From Paracoccaceae bacterium (GTDB taxonomy: Bacteria > Pseudomonadota > Alphaproteobacteria > Rhodobacterales > Rhodobacteraceae): a stretch of DNA of 33,233 nt. This document shows positions 16,488-24,737 of this stretch, one piece after another (the first letter of the stretch is position 1; each line of letters starts with the position of its first letter). The DNA lies in NCBI GenBank assembly GCA_014762635.1, contig JABURR010000030.1, forward strand, positions 1 to 33,233, read 5' to 3'. Under the pieces are notes generated by a model. That model did no database searches, was not told the DNA's origin, and worked only from the letters and a program-made list of their open reading frames with translations. Position numbers and translations under genes: made by a program.

Positions 16488-19417
16488 GGGCCGATCTCCG
16501 TCACCCGCGGTTCCTCGGTGTCGTCCCATTCACCACGGCGCGCGAGGTGATCGAAATCCCCGTCATAGCGGCTCATCTGCATGGCGCGCCGCGCGGTAAA
16601 GCCCTTGGCCCGGTCCTGGTAGGCTGCGATCAGTCGGACAAGGCCCGCACGGGCCTCCCCGATTTCCTCGGGTCCTACGACTGTCGGCTCCACCTTCGGA
16701 TTGGAGCCAAGCCCGATATAGGCAACCCGCGTCACCGGTGCGGCGGGCACGCCCTCCAACACGCCTTCCTCGGCCATCAGGGCGGACAGAAAAAGCTGCT
16801 TGTCGAAATGCTCCTGCACCTTCTTGGTGGGCGGGCTTCCGGTCTTGTAGTCGTAAATATGAAGCGTCTCATCGGCGGTCTTGTCGATCCGGTCGACCTT
16901 CCCCGACAGGGTGAAACCGATCTCGGGCAACAGTAGCTTGCCGTAGCTTTCCTGCTCAAGCGGGCTGGCTTCGGCCTGCCGGGTCACCTCGCCCGACAGG
17001 AACCAATCGGCCACGCGCTCCAGCTTGGCGCGCCACATGAGCCGGGCCGCGGCCCAGGGCGCATGAGTGGCAAGAACCTCGTCGGCCATCTCGAGCAGCC
17101 GGTCCTTAGCGTCTGCCCCATCCGGCGCGATCCCAGCATCGAGGAACTTCTCAAGCACCTCGTGCACCACGATCCCCCGCAGCGGCGCATCCGGGCTTCG
17201 CGTCAGCGGGTCCAGCCGTTTCAGCCGCAGAACCTCACCGGCATAGATCGCATATGGATCGCGGATCAGGGTCTGAATCCGGGTGATCGAAAGCTGCGAG
17301 GGCCGCGCGGCCACTGGAGGCGCCGGGGAAGGTCGTGGCGCACGCGGGAGCGTGATGCGTGGGCGGTCCAGCTCGGTTGCCAGATCGACCCAGCCCTCTC
17401 CCCTTGAGCGCATGGCTTCTAGCGCCGGTTCGCCCGATTCCAGCCCCGAAAGCAGGTTGACCACCCGGTTGATCCAGCGCGAAGGCACGGTTTCAGCCTC
17501 GGCGTCGCGTACCGCGCGGCTCAGAACCACGTCGGGTGCGGCAGCGGCCTGCTGAAAATCATGGGCCGAGAGGCCTATCTGCCGTTCCGGCACCCGCAGC
17601 CCCGCGTTCTTGCGCATCCGGCGGTTCAGCCACGGGTCGGGCGCGGGCAGGCTCGGCCAGACCCCTTCGTTGAGCCCGCCCAGGATCACCAGGTCTGTCT
17701 CCGGCACCCGCGCCTCCAGCGTGCCGCGGATCAGGACCAGCGGATGGGCTTCCACCACCTCGCGTACCTCGCGGGCCTGAAGCTGGGTTTTCAGAAGGTT
17801 CGCATAGTCCGCAACCGACATTTCCCCGCCATTCGGGGCCTCGCGCAGAAGCTCGTCTATGGCGGCGCGGGCTTTCTGGCCGGGTTCCTTCTGCCACAAC
17901 TCGCCGCTGCCACCGGCGGTCGGTCCGGCGGCAAGCGCCTCGGCGATGGCGAGGTGCGTGGAGACCAGATCCTCAAGCGGTGCGGATCCGATTGCCGAAA
18001 TGTGCGTCACGATCCCGCCAACCCAAGCGGCCCAGCCGTCGCGCCCATCCTCATGTTTCGAAGCCCAAGCGGCCAGCGCGTCCCCATCGGGAAAGGCCGG
18101 ACCGTTCCTGCGCAGCTCCAGCTCCAACTCCCGTGACCAGAGCAGATGCGGGCCACGATCGGTGCCGCCAGTGTTCACCAGCGGGTGCTTGAGAAGGGTC
18201 AGCAGGTCCGCCCCGTCCAGCGGCCGCCCGGCCATCTCGGCGATATGCAGCAAGAGCCGCCCCGGCGCGGTCAGGTGCAGCGGCCGCCCTGCACTGTCAT
18301 CCGGGGTGATGCCCCAGCGTTCCAAGGCGGCGCCAACCTGACGGGTCAGGGTCCGGTCCGGGGTAATCAGCGCGGCCTTGCGCCCCGCCTCCACCGCCCG
18401 GCGCAGGATCAGGGCAATCGCCACCGCCTCGTTGCGGGGCGATGGCGCTTCGATCAGGGTCAGCCCGGCGGTGGCCGTATCGAGGCCGGTCAGGTCCGGG
18501 CCTTCCGCCTGCCACTGGTCGGTCACCGGTGCGGGCCGCAGGGCGAGCGAGATCAGCCGGTTGCGTTCCGGCACCGGCGCGGCGGCCTCGGTCCAGGGGC
18601 GGATATCGTCCGGGTCCAGCGACATCTGCTCCATCAGTTTGCGGAAGCGGTATTGCGGATGATCCTCGGCGGTCAGCGCATCGTCCAGCCTGTCCCAGAC
18701 CCGGGCGGGCTGGTCGAAATCATACCCCGGCAGGATCACCGCGCCCTGTGGCAGCCGCGCGACCGCCTCCATGAAAAGCGCCGTCGCCCCGCGCGAACCG
18801 GTGGAGCCAGCAACCAGAACCGGGTGATCTGGCGGCGCCTCAGCCCAGCGGCGGGCAATCGCCTCGACCACCCTGCGCTGGCGCGCCTCGGGGTCGATGC
18901 CCGCCTCGCCCGAGAAATAACCCGAGACGATCCCCAGAAATTGTTGGCTACGCTCCCAATGGCCCGAAAGGTCCGTGACATCCAGCGCGGCAATCGCGTC
19001 GGGCGTCACGCCTTCCTCCTGCATTTCCGCCAGAAGCCGCGCCAGACTGTCGGCCAGGTCGAAGAGCGCAGCCCGGGGTGCCAATGTCGGCTCCCTGTCC
19101 AGAAGCGCGGCGATCAGCCCGGCGATCTCCAGCCTCCGACGCAGGGGCGGCACCGCGGGCGGCAACCCTTTCAGCGGTGTATCGCGCCCTAGTTCGGCCA
19201 GAACCCGAATGTTCGGGAGAAGGCGCGCGCCCTCGGCAGTCAGGCACTCGGTCAGACGGGTCTTCATCCTGAGCGTGTTGACGTGGATTTCCACCCGCGC
19301 CAGCGCCTCGGGCGGGGTACCGTCCATCCGTGAAAGAAGCCCCTCGGTCAGCGCGCGTGCGAAATCGGCACCGGGGGGCAGGCCGAACAGGCGGGGTTTG
19401 TGCCGCGGCTCAAACAT
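16484..19417 (-). CDS. addB: AddB, second nuclease subunit of double-strand-break repair
   Basis: AddB partners AddA; it has a helicase-like fold that scans for recombination signals and a C-terminal nuclease that cuts the other strand. The 977-residue protein lacks a functional Walker A. It shows LVILGGLNEGVWPS (motif typical of AddB), LSITRIQTLIRDPYAIY and RGIVVHEVLEKFL. The nuclease core is GKVDRIDKT and IYDYKTG (D856, K858), followed by Q-rich KQLFLSALM. Only one cysteine (near residue 58) is present, so the four-cysteine iron-sulfur staple known in Bacillus AddB is absent. It overlaps murU by 8 bp upstream and addA by 4 bp downstream. Confidence 0.94.
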   Translation of the reverse strand: MFEPRHKPRLFGLPPGADFARALTEGLLSRMDGTPPEALARVEIHVNTLRMKTRLTECLTAEGARLLPNIRVLAELGRDTPLKGLPPAVPPLRRRLEIAGLIAALLDREPTLAPRAALFDLADSLARLLAEMQEEGVTPDAIAALDVTDLSGHWERSQQFLGIVSGYFSGEAGIDPEARQRRVVEAIARRWAEAPPDHPVLVAGSTGSRGATALFMEAVARLPQGAVILPGYDFDQPARVWDRLDDALTAEDHPQYRFRKLMEQMSLDPDDIRPWTEAAAPVPERNRLISLALRPAPVTDQWQAEGPDLTGLDTATAGLTLIEAPSPRNEAVAIALILRRAVEAGRKAALITPDRTLTRQVGAALERWGITPDDSAGRPLHLTAPGRLLLHIAEMAGRPLDGADLLTLLKHPLVNTGGTDRGPHLLWSRELELELRRNGPAFPDGDALAAWASKHEDGRDGWAAWVGGIVTHISAIGSAPLEDLVSTHLAIAEALAAGPTAGGSGELWQKEPGQKARAAIDELLREAPNGGEMSVADYANLLKTQLQAREVREVVEAHPLVLIRGTLEARVPETDLVILGGLNEGVWPSLPAPDPWLNRRMRKNAGLRVPERQIGLSAHDFQQAAAAPDVVLSRAVRDAEAETVPSRWINRVVNLLSGLESGEPALEAMRSRGEGWVDLATELDRPRITLPRAPRPSPAPPVAARPSQLSITRIQTLIRDPYAIYAGEVLRLKRLDPLTRSPDAPLRGIVVHEVLEKFLDAGIAPDGADAKDRLLEMADEVLATHAPWAAARLMWRAKLERVADWFLSGEVTRQAEASPLEQESYGKLLLPEIGFTLSGKVDRIDKTADETLHIYDYKTGSPPTKKVQEHFDKQLFLSALMAEEGVLEGVPAAPVTRVAYIGLGSNPKVEPTVVGPEEIGEARAGLVRLIAAYQDRAKGFTARRAMQMSRYDGDFDHLARRGEWDDTEEPRVTEIGP

Positions 19418-20105
19418 GCGGACCCCGTTTCAGCAGGGCCTCGGCCTCGGCGATGCCGCCGGGGTGGCCCACGTCGCACCAATGGCCATCGTAGACCATG
19501 CCCTTCAGACGCCCGGCCTCGGCCAGCCAATCCCACAGGCGGTTGAGTGAAAAAACCTGCTCGGGTATCTCGGCCAGCCCCTCGGTCCGGATGATCTGCG
19601 CGCCGGAATAGACGAGGTCACCGCCCCGGATCAGACTGCCATCCGGGGCCAGGGTGAAATCGCCCGGACCTTCGCGCCCGTGGGCGCGGCCGCTGGGGAT
19701 CAGGAGCATCAGCGCGTCCATCTCCTCAGGTCGCCAGTGTCGGGCGAGGTCGGCCAAGGGGTTCGGACCGGCCCAGATCGCGTCACTGTTCAGGGTGAAG
19801 ACCGGCTCACGGCCCAGATGCGGCAGGGCGGCCTTCAACCCGCCGCCGGTATCGAGAATTTCCGGCACCTCGTGCAGAACGGTGACCTCGCGCCCGGCGA
19901 GGTGATCCCGGACCATCTCGGCCTTGTAATGAGCGTTCACCACGAGGCGCGTGGGCGCCACATCCCCGGCCAGGTCCAGCGCATGATCGAGAAGCGCCTT
20001 CCCCGCGACCTCGATCAGCGGTTTTGGCCGCGTCGCCGTCAGCGCGCCCATCCGGGTTCCGAACCCGGCGGCAAAGATCATCAGGGCGTCGGGCTGCTCG
20101 GTCAT
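19410..20105 (-). CDS. murU: MurU-type nucleotidyltransferase (MurNAc-1-phosphate uridylyltransferase)
   Basis: MurU makes UDP-MurNAc from MurNAc-1-phosphate and UTP in the cell-wall recycling route that bypasses MurA/MurB and so confers intrinsic fosfomycin tolerance. The 231-residue protein has the sugar-nucleotidyltransferase signature AAGFGTRMGALT (12-23) with TRPKPLIEVAGK, ETGGG-like DTGGGLKAALP (about 86-96), and NSDAIW where the metal-binding Asp lies. GHWCDVGHPGG is near the C-terminus. The assignment to MurU rather than another sugar uridylyltransferase rests on the adjacent amgK kinase (4 bp overlap). It overlaps addB by 8 bp. Confidence 0.85.
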   Translation of the reverse strand: MTEQPDALMIFAAGFGTRMGALTATRPKPLIEVAGKALLDHALDLAGDVAPTRLVVNAHYKAEMVRDHLAGREVTVLHEVPEILDTGGGLKAALPHLGREPVFTLNSDAIWAGPNPLADLARHWRPEEMDALMLLIPSGRAHGREGPGDFTLAPDGSLIRGGDLVYSGAQIIRTEGLAEIPEQVFSLNRLWDWLAEAGRLKGMVYDGHWCDVGHPGGIAEAEALLKRGPHV

Positions 20106-21100
20106 GATGTCCTGAGCTTGTCGAGAAATTCGGGGTCGGGCGGAGGCAGATCGTCCAGAACCCTCTGGCGCAGGGCGGTCAGGTCTGGATGGGCAAGATC
20201 GGTCATCATATGCGCCCAGACACGCGGGATCAGGTCGACGTAGTGGCGTTTCCCGTCCCGCAGCGAAAGCCGCGCGAACACGCCCAGGATACGCAGGTTG
20301 CGCTGGGCGCCCATGGCGGCATAGGCGGCGCGGAACCGGTCCGCCTCCTGCCCCGTCCGGTCGATGTAGCGGGCGAGCATTTTCTCGGCCAGCGCCGGGG
20401 ACACGTCACGCCGCGCATCTTCGAGCAGAGAAACGAGGTCATAGGCCCGATGCCCCGACATGGCGTCCTGGAAATCCAGCAGGCCAACCCGTTGCAGCCC
20501 GTCGCGATCCGGCAGCCAGATCAGGTTCTCGGCGTGGAAATCCCGCAGGATCGTGACCTCATCGCCCTGGTGCGGGGCAAGGGCCCGCGCGACCTCCTCC
20601 ACGAAAGCGGCCCGAGCGGCGGGGTCCGGCATACGCCCGGCGCCGCGCAGGTACCAGTCATGGGTCAGCGCGGCGAGGTCCGGCATCTTCGGAGCATAAG
20701 GTGAGAGCCAGTCCGGCGCGGGCTCTTCATGCAGATGGGCCAGCGCGTCGATGGCAGCGGCATAAAGGGCCTCTTCCTGCGCCGGATGCACGGCCACCAC
20801 CCGGGCGTAGAGGTCATCGCCCAGATCCTCGAGGATCAGGAAACCATTCTCGGCATCCTCCGCCAGTATCCTGGGGGCCGCGAGCCCACGACCGGTCAAA
20901 TATCGTGCCACGGTCACGAACGGGCGCACGTCCTCGCCCTTTTCCGGCGGAGCATCCATCAGAACAGCGGGGCCGAGAAGCGGATCGTTCAACCTCTCGT
21001 AGCGGCGGTTCGAGGCATCGCCCGCAAGCGGGCGGCGCCCGGCGTTTCGCCAGTCCGTCCCGGCAAGAAACCGGTCTAGAAGCGCGGCGCGGTCAGGCAT
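20102..21100 (-). CDS. amgK: AmgK-type anomeric MurNAc/GlcNAc kinase
   Basis: AmgK phosphorylates N-acetylmuramate at the anomeric position; MurU then uses the product. The aminoglycoside-phosphotransferase fold is clear: GDASNRRYERL near the N-terminus, FLILEDLGDDLYA, the catalytic-loop sequence ILRDFHAENLIWLP and the metal-binding VGLLDFQDAMSGHRAYDLVSLL. The start at 21100 (MPDRAALLDRFLAG) has GAAGG 9 nt upstream, gives 332 residues and overlaps tsaE by 8 bp; the longer frame to 21154 would overlap tsaE by 62 bp. Together with murU and mltA it makes a plausible recycling route for murein sugars. Confidence 0.85.
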   Translation of the reverse strand: MPDRAALLDRFLAGTDWRNAGRRPLAGDASNRRYERLNDPLLGPAVLMDAPPEKGEDVRPFVTVARYLTGRGLAAPRILAEDAENGFLILEDLGDDLYARVVAVHPAQEEALYAAAIDALAHLHEEPAPDWLSPYAPKMPDLAALTHDWYLRGAGRMPDPAARAAFVEEVARALAPHQGDEVTILRDFHAENLIWLPDRDGLQRVGLLDFQDAMSGHRAYDLVSLLEDARRDVSPALAEKMLARYIDRTGQEADRFRAAYAAMGAQRNLRILGVFARLSLRDGKRHYVDLIPRVWAHMMTDLAHPDLTALRQRVLDDLPPPDPEFLDKLRTS

Positions 21101-21593
21101 CGGTGCCGGCCTTCGGATCTGCAGGTGCGGCCAGGGCTCCGAACCATCGCGCATCTTCGGAGAATAGTGTCAGGATGCGCCCCTCGCCCCCCGGTTCGGG
21201 GGTGAACCGCAGCCAAAGCGCGTCGTTGGGGGCCAACTCGCCAAGGCGATCCGGCCATTCCACCAGGCAGATCGCGTTGGAAAACGCCTCGTCCAGGCCA
21301 AGTTCCAACACCTCCTCCACATGGGTCAGGCGGTAGAGATCCGCGTGCCAAAGCTCCAGACCGCCTGCCTCGTAGGTCTGGACCAGGGTGAAGGTAGGCG
21401 AGGGCACGTCCTCCATCTGGCCGGACCCCGCCAGCAGGTGCTGGATAAAAGCGCGGGCGAAATGGGTCTTTCCGGCGCCGATCTCACCCTCAAGCAGCAG
21501 CGTGTCGCCCGGGCGCAGCATGGGCGCAAGCCGCCGGGCAAGGGCGGCGGTGGCTTCGGGATCTGCAAGGGTCAGGGTCTGCTCGACGCTCAT
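21093..21593 (-). CDS. tsaE: tRNA t6A synthesis ATPase TsaE
   Basis: TsaE is the ATPase of the TsaBDE complex that makes N6-threonylcarbamoyladenosine at position 37 of ANN-decoding tRNAs. The 166-residue protein has Walker A GEIGAGKT (36-43), the switch sequence VPSPTFTLVQTYE, the conserved LWHADLYRL and EEVLELGLDEAF, and LVEWPDRLGEL, all diagnostic. It lies 40 bp after the PAS-domain gene and overlaps amgK by 8 bp. Pairing with a sugar kinase is frequent in alphaproteobacteria. Confidence 0.94.
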   Translation of the reverse strand: MSVEQTLTLADPEATAALARRLAPMLRPGDTLLLEGEIGAGKTHFARAFIQHLLAGSGQMEDVPSPTFTLVQTYEAGGLELWHADLYRLTHVEEVLELGLDEAFSNAICLVEWPDRLGELAPNDALWLRFTPEPGGEGRILTLFSEDARWFGALAAPADPKAGTDA

Positions 21594-21633
21594 GGACCGA
21601 CATTACCGCCCCCATGCGCACCTTCAAGCATGT

Positions 21634-23169
21634 TCAGGACGAAAGCCGCGCCTCGATGCGCCGCCCGATCGTGTCGCCGGGGGTTTCGACCGGGTGAAAT
21701 GAGACGAGGGTGAGCCCGTCGCCAAGGCCCCGCACCCGGCAATCCAGCCGTTCGCCCGAGGTCAGTTCCACCACGGACCCGAAGCGCCGCGCCTGGCCGC
21801 CCGCGACCTGATCCCGGATATCCGCCCAGATATCCGTCGGTTTGCAGCGAAGGTGCCAGAGCCGGGTCGCCTCCTCGATCCCGATCCGGCCCAGAACCGC
21901 ATTGGGATCCGACCCCCACAGCCGCGCATAGGCGGCGTTGGCAAGCATCAGTTCGCCCTCTTCCGAGAAGATCGCCATCGCCTCATCAAGGCTGTCGATC
22001 ACCCCCTGCCGCAGGGCGATCTCGCCGCGGTAGCGCCGGTTCAGCGAGACCTCGGCGCTGATATCCTCGATCAACAGGGTCAGCGCCCCATCCGGTTGCG
22101 GCATGGCCGACAGGCGATAGGTCTGCCCGGTCACCAGTTTCCACGTCTCGCTATGGCCCAGCTCAGGCCCGTCTCCGTCGAAGGCCAGCACCATCTCGCG
22201 CGGGGGGACGTTCTGGCGCTCGTCCGCGATGCGCTGGGCGCCGAGACGTTCGAGAAATCCAAAAAGCGTGGGCCGAGCCGCCAGGAAATCCACCGGCAGC
22301 GAGGTCAGATCGGACAGTGCGGGGTTGAATACGACCAGCAGACGCTCCCGGTCGAAGACGGCAAGCCCAACGGTCAGGCCCGCAAAGGTCTTGGTGAGGG
22401 TCTGGATGAACGTGTCCAGCCGGGTTTCGGCCCGCACCGCCGCATCGGCCGGAAGCGCCATGCGCAGCGCCCCGCCCGCCATCGGGGAAGAGTGCAGATC
22501 GACCCAGCGCGGCCTGCGCCCCTGCCCCGTGTCCAGTTTCTGCCGACCATCCGTAGCGTTTGCAGGCAGCAACCGGGGCGGCGGCCAGGCCGCCGGGCGA
22601 TCTTTCGGGTCATGCAGGGTGGCAAGTTCCAGATAGGCGCCGTTGGCCCAGGTGATCTGGCCGCCATCCTCGCGCCAGATCGGGATCGGCAGATGGCTGA
22701 CGATGGCGCGCTGGGTCTCCAGTTCCTGCTCCATCGCGGCCATGATATTCCGATCAAGATGTATTTCGGGTTTCGGGTCGCGGCGACTCAGCCCCAGGTG
22801 CAACAGCCCGTCGGCCAGGTCGAGAATCATCCCCGTGCCCCTGTCTTCGGAGATCAGCTCGACCGGCTGCCCCTCGACAAGGCGGGTCCGGGCCGCGGTC
22901 ATGCCGGGAAATTGACGTGACAGGATCGCCGCCAGCCGCTGCCAGTCGGTATCCAGCAAGGGGCCGGTCTTCAGAAGGCGTTCCCCGTCGGGGCTGGCCT
23001 GCCGCAGCGTGTCGCCGTCGAAGACGAAGCGGATCAGGCTCAGCGGATCGCGGGTCTGAAGCCGGTTGCGTCGCCATGTTTCCCACGCGGTGAACACCCC
23101 AAGACCAAGGATGGCGGCGCCGAGCGAACTCAGGAACAGCAACGCGGGCGGGGGCAGCAACGGGTCCAT
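21634..23169 (-). CDS. Membrane-anchored multi-PAS protein, candidate DivL of Rhodobacterales
   Basis: The start at 23169 (MDPLLPPPALLF) has GGAG about 9 nt upstream and gives 511 residues; an ATG at 23205 has its purine run too close. One transmembrane helix (about 9-30) is followed by WRRNR and a soluble region with three PAS-like repeats: about 155-200 (LPIPIWREDGGQITWANGAYLELA), about 275-390 (AGLTVGLAVFDRERLLVVFNPA) and about 400-500 (VIDSLDEAMAIFSEEGELMLANAAYARLWG). No HisKA or HATPase domain follows. A PAS-domain DivL in Rhodobacter capsulatus controls CtrA phosphorylation through CckA. Architecture, the regB neighbour and an upstream CtrA-like site make this the best identification, but homology was not computed. 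It lies 33 bp after regB. Confidence 0.65.
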   Translation of the reverse strand: MDPLLPPPALLFLSSLGAAILGLGVFTAWETWRRNRLQTRDPLSLIRFVFDGDTLRQASPDGERLLKTGPLLDTDWQRLAAILSRQFPGMTAARTRLVEGQPVELISEDRGTGMILDLADGLLHLGLSRRDPKPEIHLDRNIMAAMEQELETQRAIVSHLPIPIWREDGGQITWANGAYLELATLHDPKDRPAAWPPPRLLPANATDGRQKLDTGQGRRPRWVDLHSSPMAGGALRMALPADAAVRAETRLDTFIQTLTKTFAGLTVGLAVFDRERLLVVFNPALSDLTSLPVDFLAARPTLFGFLERLGAQRIADERQNVPPREMVLAFDGDGPELGHSETWKLVTGQTYRLSAMPQPDGALTLLIEDISAEVSLNRRYRGEIALRQGVIDSLDEAMAIFSEEGELMLANAAYARLWGSDPNAVLGRIGIEEATRLWHLRCKPTDIWADIRDQVAGGQARRFGSVVELTSGERLDCRVRGLGDGLTLVSFHPVETPGDTIGRRIEARLSS

Positions 23170-23217
23170 CGGCGGGGCTCCGGTCGGAAAGATGCCCGCC
23201 AGCATCCTTCGACACGG

Positions 23218-23232
23218 TTAAGCCGCGGTTAA
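23218..23232 (-). promoter_or_regulatory. CtrA-box-like site TTAA-N7-TTAAC
   Basis: On the minus strand TTAA, seven bases, TTAAC matches the CtrA consensus exactly. It lies in the 33 bp between regB and the PAS-domain gene, about 50-63 bp upstream of the preferred PAS start codon. TTAA is rare in this GC-rich sequence and no other TTAA-N7-TTAA was noticed in the window. Confidence 0.6.
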
Positions 23233-23238
23233 GCCGGA

Positions 23239-24636
23239 TCAGACCTCGATCGGGCGGTTCTCGCCAAGAGGCAAGCTCATCTCTTTGCCCTCCACGACCA
23301 CGGCCCTGCGCGACCAGGTGACCTCGACAATCGCGCCGCTGCGGTCGCCCGCGGTGAAGGTCGGGTGTGCCGGATCGTGGCCATTGGCGAAGGTCAGCTC
23401 CGCCCCAGATCGTTCCAGCAGGGTCTTGGCGATGAAAAGCCCCAGCCCCATCCCTTCGTAGCCGGGGCGGCTGCTTGCTTCGGGCGGCGTCCTGCGGCGG
23501 CGCACGAAAGGGTCGCCGATCCGGCCCATGACCTGTGGTGAATACCCCGGCCCGTCGTCGATGATCGAGATCGTGATCCTGTCGCCATGCCAGCGCGCGC
23601 CGATCCAGACGGTGGTTTGGGCGAAATCCACCGCGTTCTGGATCAGGTTGCGTAGCCCGTGGATGATCTCGGGCCGCCGCGCGATGATCGGTTCCTTCGC
23701 GGGCTGGCCGGGGCCTGCAGCGACGGTGAACTCAATGATCTTGCCACGGTTCAAGTGTGGTTCTGCCGCCTCGCGCACGACCGCACCCAGCGGTGCGCGA
23801 CGCAGGTGAAGATCGTCCTTCCCCGCCTGCCCCATAGAACGCAGGATATCCCGGCAGCGGTCGGCCTGCTCACGGATCAGGGCCGCATCTTCCTGCAACT
23901 CCGGTCGATCCGAGAGATCCTCGATCAGCTCGGCGCTGGTCAGCTTGATGGTCGCCAGCGGCGTTCCCAACTCGTGGGCGGCCGCGGCCACCACGCCGCC
24001 AAGGTCGGTCAGCTTCTGTTCGCGGGCCAGCGCCATCTGCGTGGCCAGTAGCGCCTCGGACATGGAGTGGATCTCGGAGGTGACCCGCCGGGCATAGGCT
24101 GACACGAACACCAGCCCGATCACGATCGCCGCCCAGAAGCCGAAGATGAACAGGTCCGGCAGGTGCAGCATCTCGCCCGAGGCCAGTTGCAATTCATGAT
24201 GATAGCGCGCCAGCAGGGTGATCATCAGCACCGCGATGCTGCCCAGAAGCAGGGTCGACTGCTTGCTGAGCGCCGTGGCCGAGATCGTCACGGGGGCAAG
24301 GATCAGCAGGGCAAAGGGGTTGTTTAGCCCGCCGGTCAGGTAGAGCAGCGCCGAAAGCTGCAGGATGTCGAACAGCAGCGTTGCCGCAACGCGCTTTTCG
24401 CTGAGCCGTGTCGTTTCGGGGAAGACGAAGATCGCCACCACGTTGGCGATCACCGCGGCGCCGATTGCGGTGACGCAAAGCCCGATCTCAAGTTGCAGGC
24501 CGAAGAACTGAACGGCCCCGATGATCGCCGCGATCTGCCCACCGATGGCAATCCAGCGCAGCACGATCAGCGTGCGCAGCCGCACCCAGTTGGCCCGATG
24601 CCCCTCGTCGAGCATGCCGTTGCTTGGATCGGCCAT
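23239..24636 (-). CDS. regB: Redox-sensing histidine kinase RegB/PrrB
   Basis: RegB is the membrane kinase that phosphorylates RegA when respiration slows, controlling photosynthesis, CO2 and N2 fixation and oxidase genes in Rhodobacteraceae. The 465-residue protein has six membrane helices (about 25-185) with the ubiquinone-binding motif GGLNNPF (102-108). The H-box AAHELGTPLATIK has His221. The redox-active cysteine is Cys261 (DRCRDIL), each four residues before the R. capsulatus positions (225 and 265). The ATP-binding part shows NLIQNAVDFA (N box), DDGPGY (G1) and GMGLGLFIA (G2). It is divergent from senC-regA. Confidence 0.95.
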   Translation of the reverse strand: MADPSNGMLDEGHRANWVRLRTLIVLRWIAIGGQIAAIIGAVQFFGLQLEIGLCVTAIGAAVIANVVAIFVFPETTRLSEKRVAATLLFDILQLSALLYLTGGLNNPFALLILAPVTISATALSKQSTLLLGSIAVLMITLLARYHHELQLASGEMLHLPDLFIFGFWAAIVIGLVFVSAYARRVTSEIHSMSEALLATQMALAREQKLTDLGGVVAAAAHELGTPLATIKLTSAELIEDLSDRPELQEDAALIREQADRCRDILRSMGQAGKDDLHLRRAPLGAVVREAAEPHLNRGKIIEFTVAAGPGQPAKEPIIARRPEIIHGLRNLIQNAVDFAQTTVWIGARWHGDRITISIIDDGPGYSPQVMGRIGDPFVRRRRTPPEASSRPGYEGMGLGLFIAKTLLERSGAELTFANGHDPAHPTFTAGDRSGAIVEVTWSRRAVVVEGKEMSLPLGENRPIEV

Positions 24637-24737
24637 GTTTGCCCCTATCTGTGACCTTGTGACGGGTTGCGCCGGTTCCAGACCTTGTTAGACCCGCGCC
24701 ATCGCCGGATCAATCTCGGGGGCAGGAGGCCCGCGCC
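24637..24737. promoter_or_regulatory. Divergent regB / senC promoter region
   Basis: These 101 bp must hold promoters for regB (leftward) and senC-regA (rightward). A good ribosome-binding site (GGCAGGAGG, 8 nt before the ATG) precedes senC. RegA is known to control its own operon in related bacteria, but no clear GCGNC-type inverted site was recognised here. Confidence 0.5.

Noticed and set aside
15294-16550. 418-codon plus-strand frame opposite addA
   Set aside because: Antisense shadow of the AddA helicase domain.
21101-21154. Upstream start for amgK
   Set aside because: It would overlap tsaE by 62 bp and adds residues not typical of the family; the ATG at 21100 has a better ribosome-binding site.
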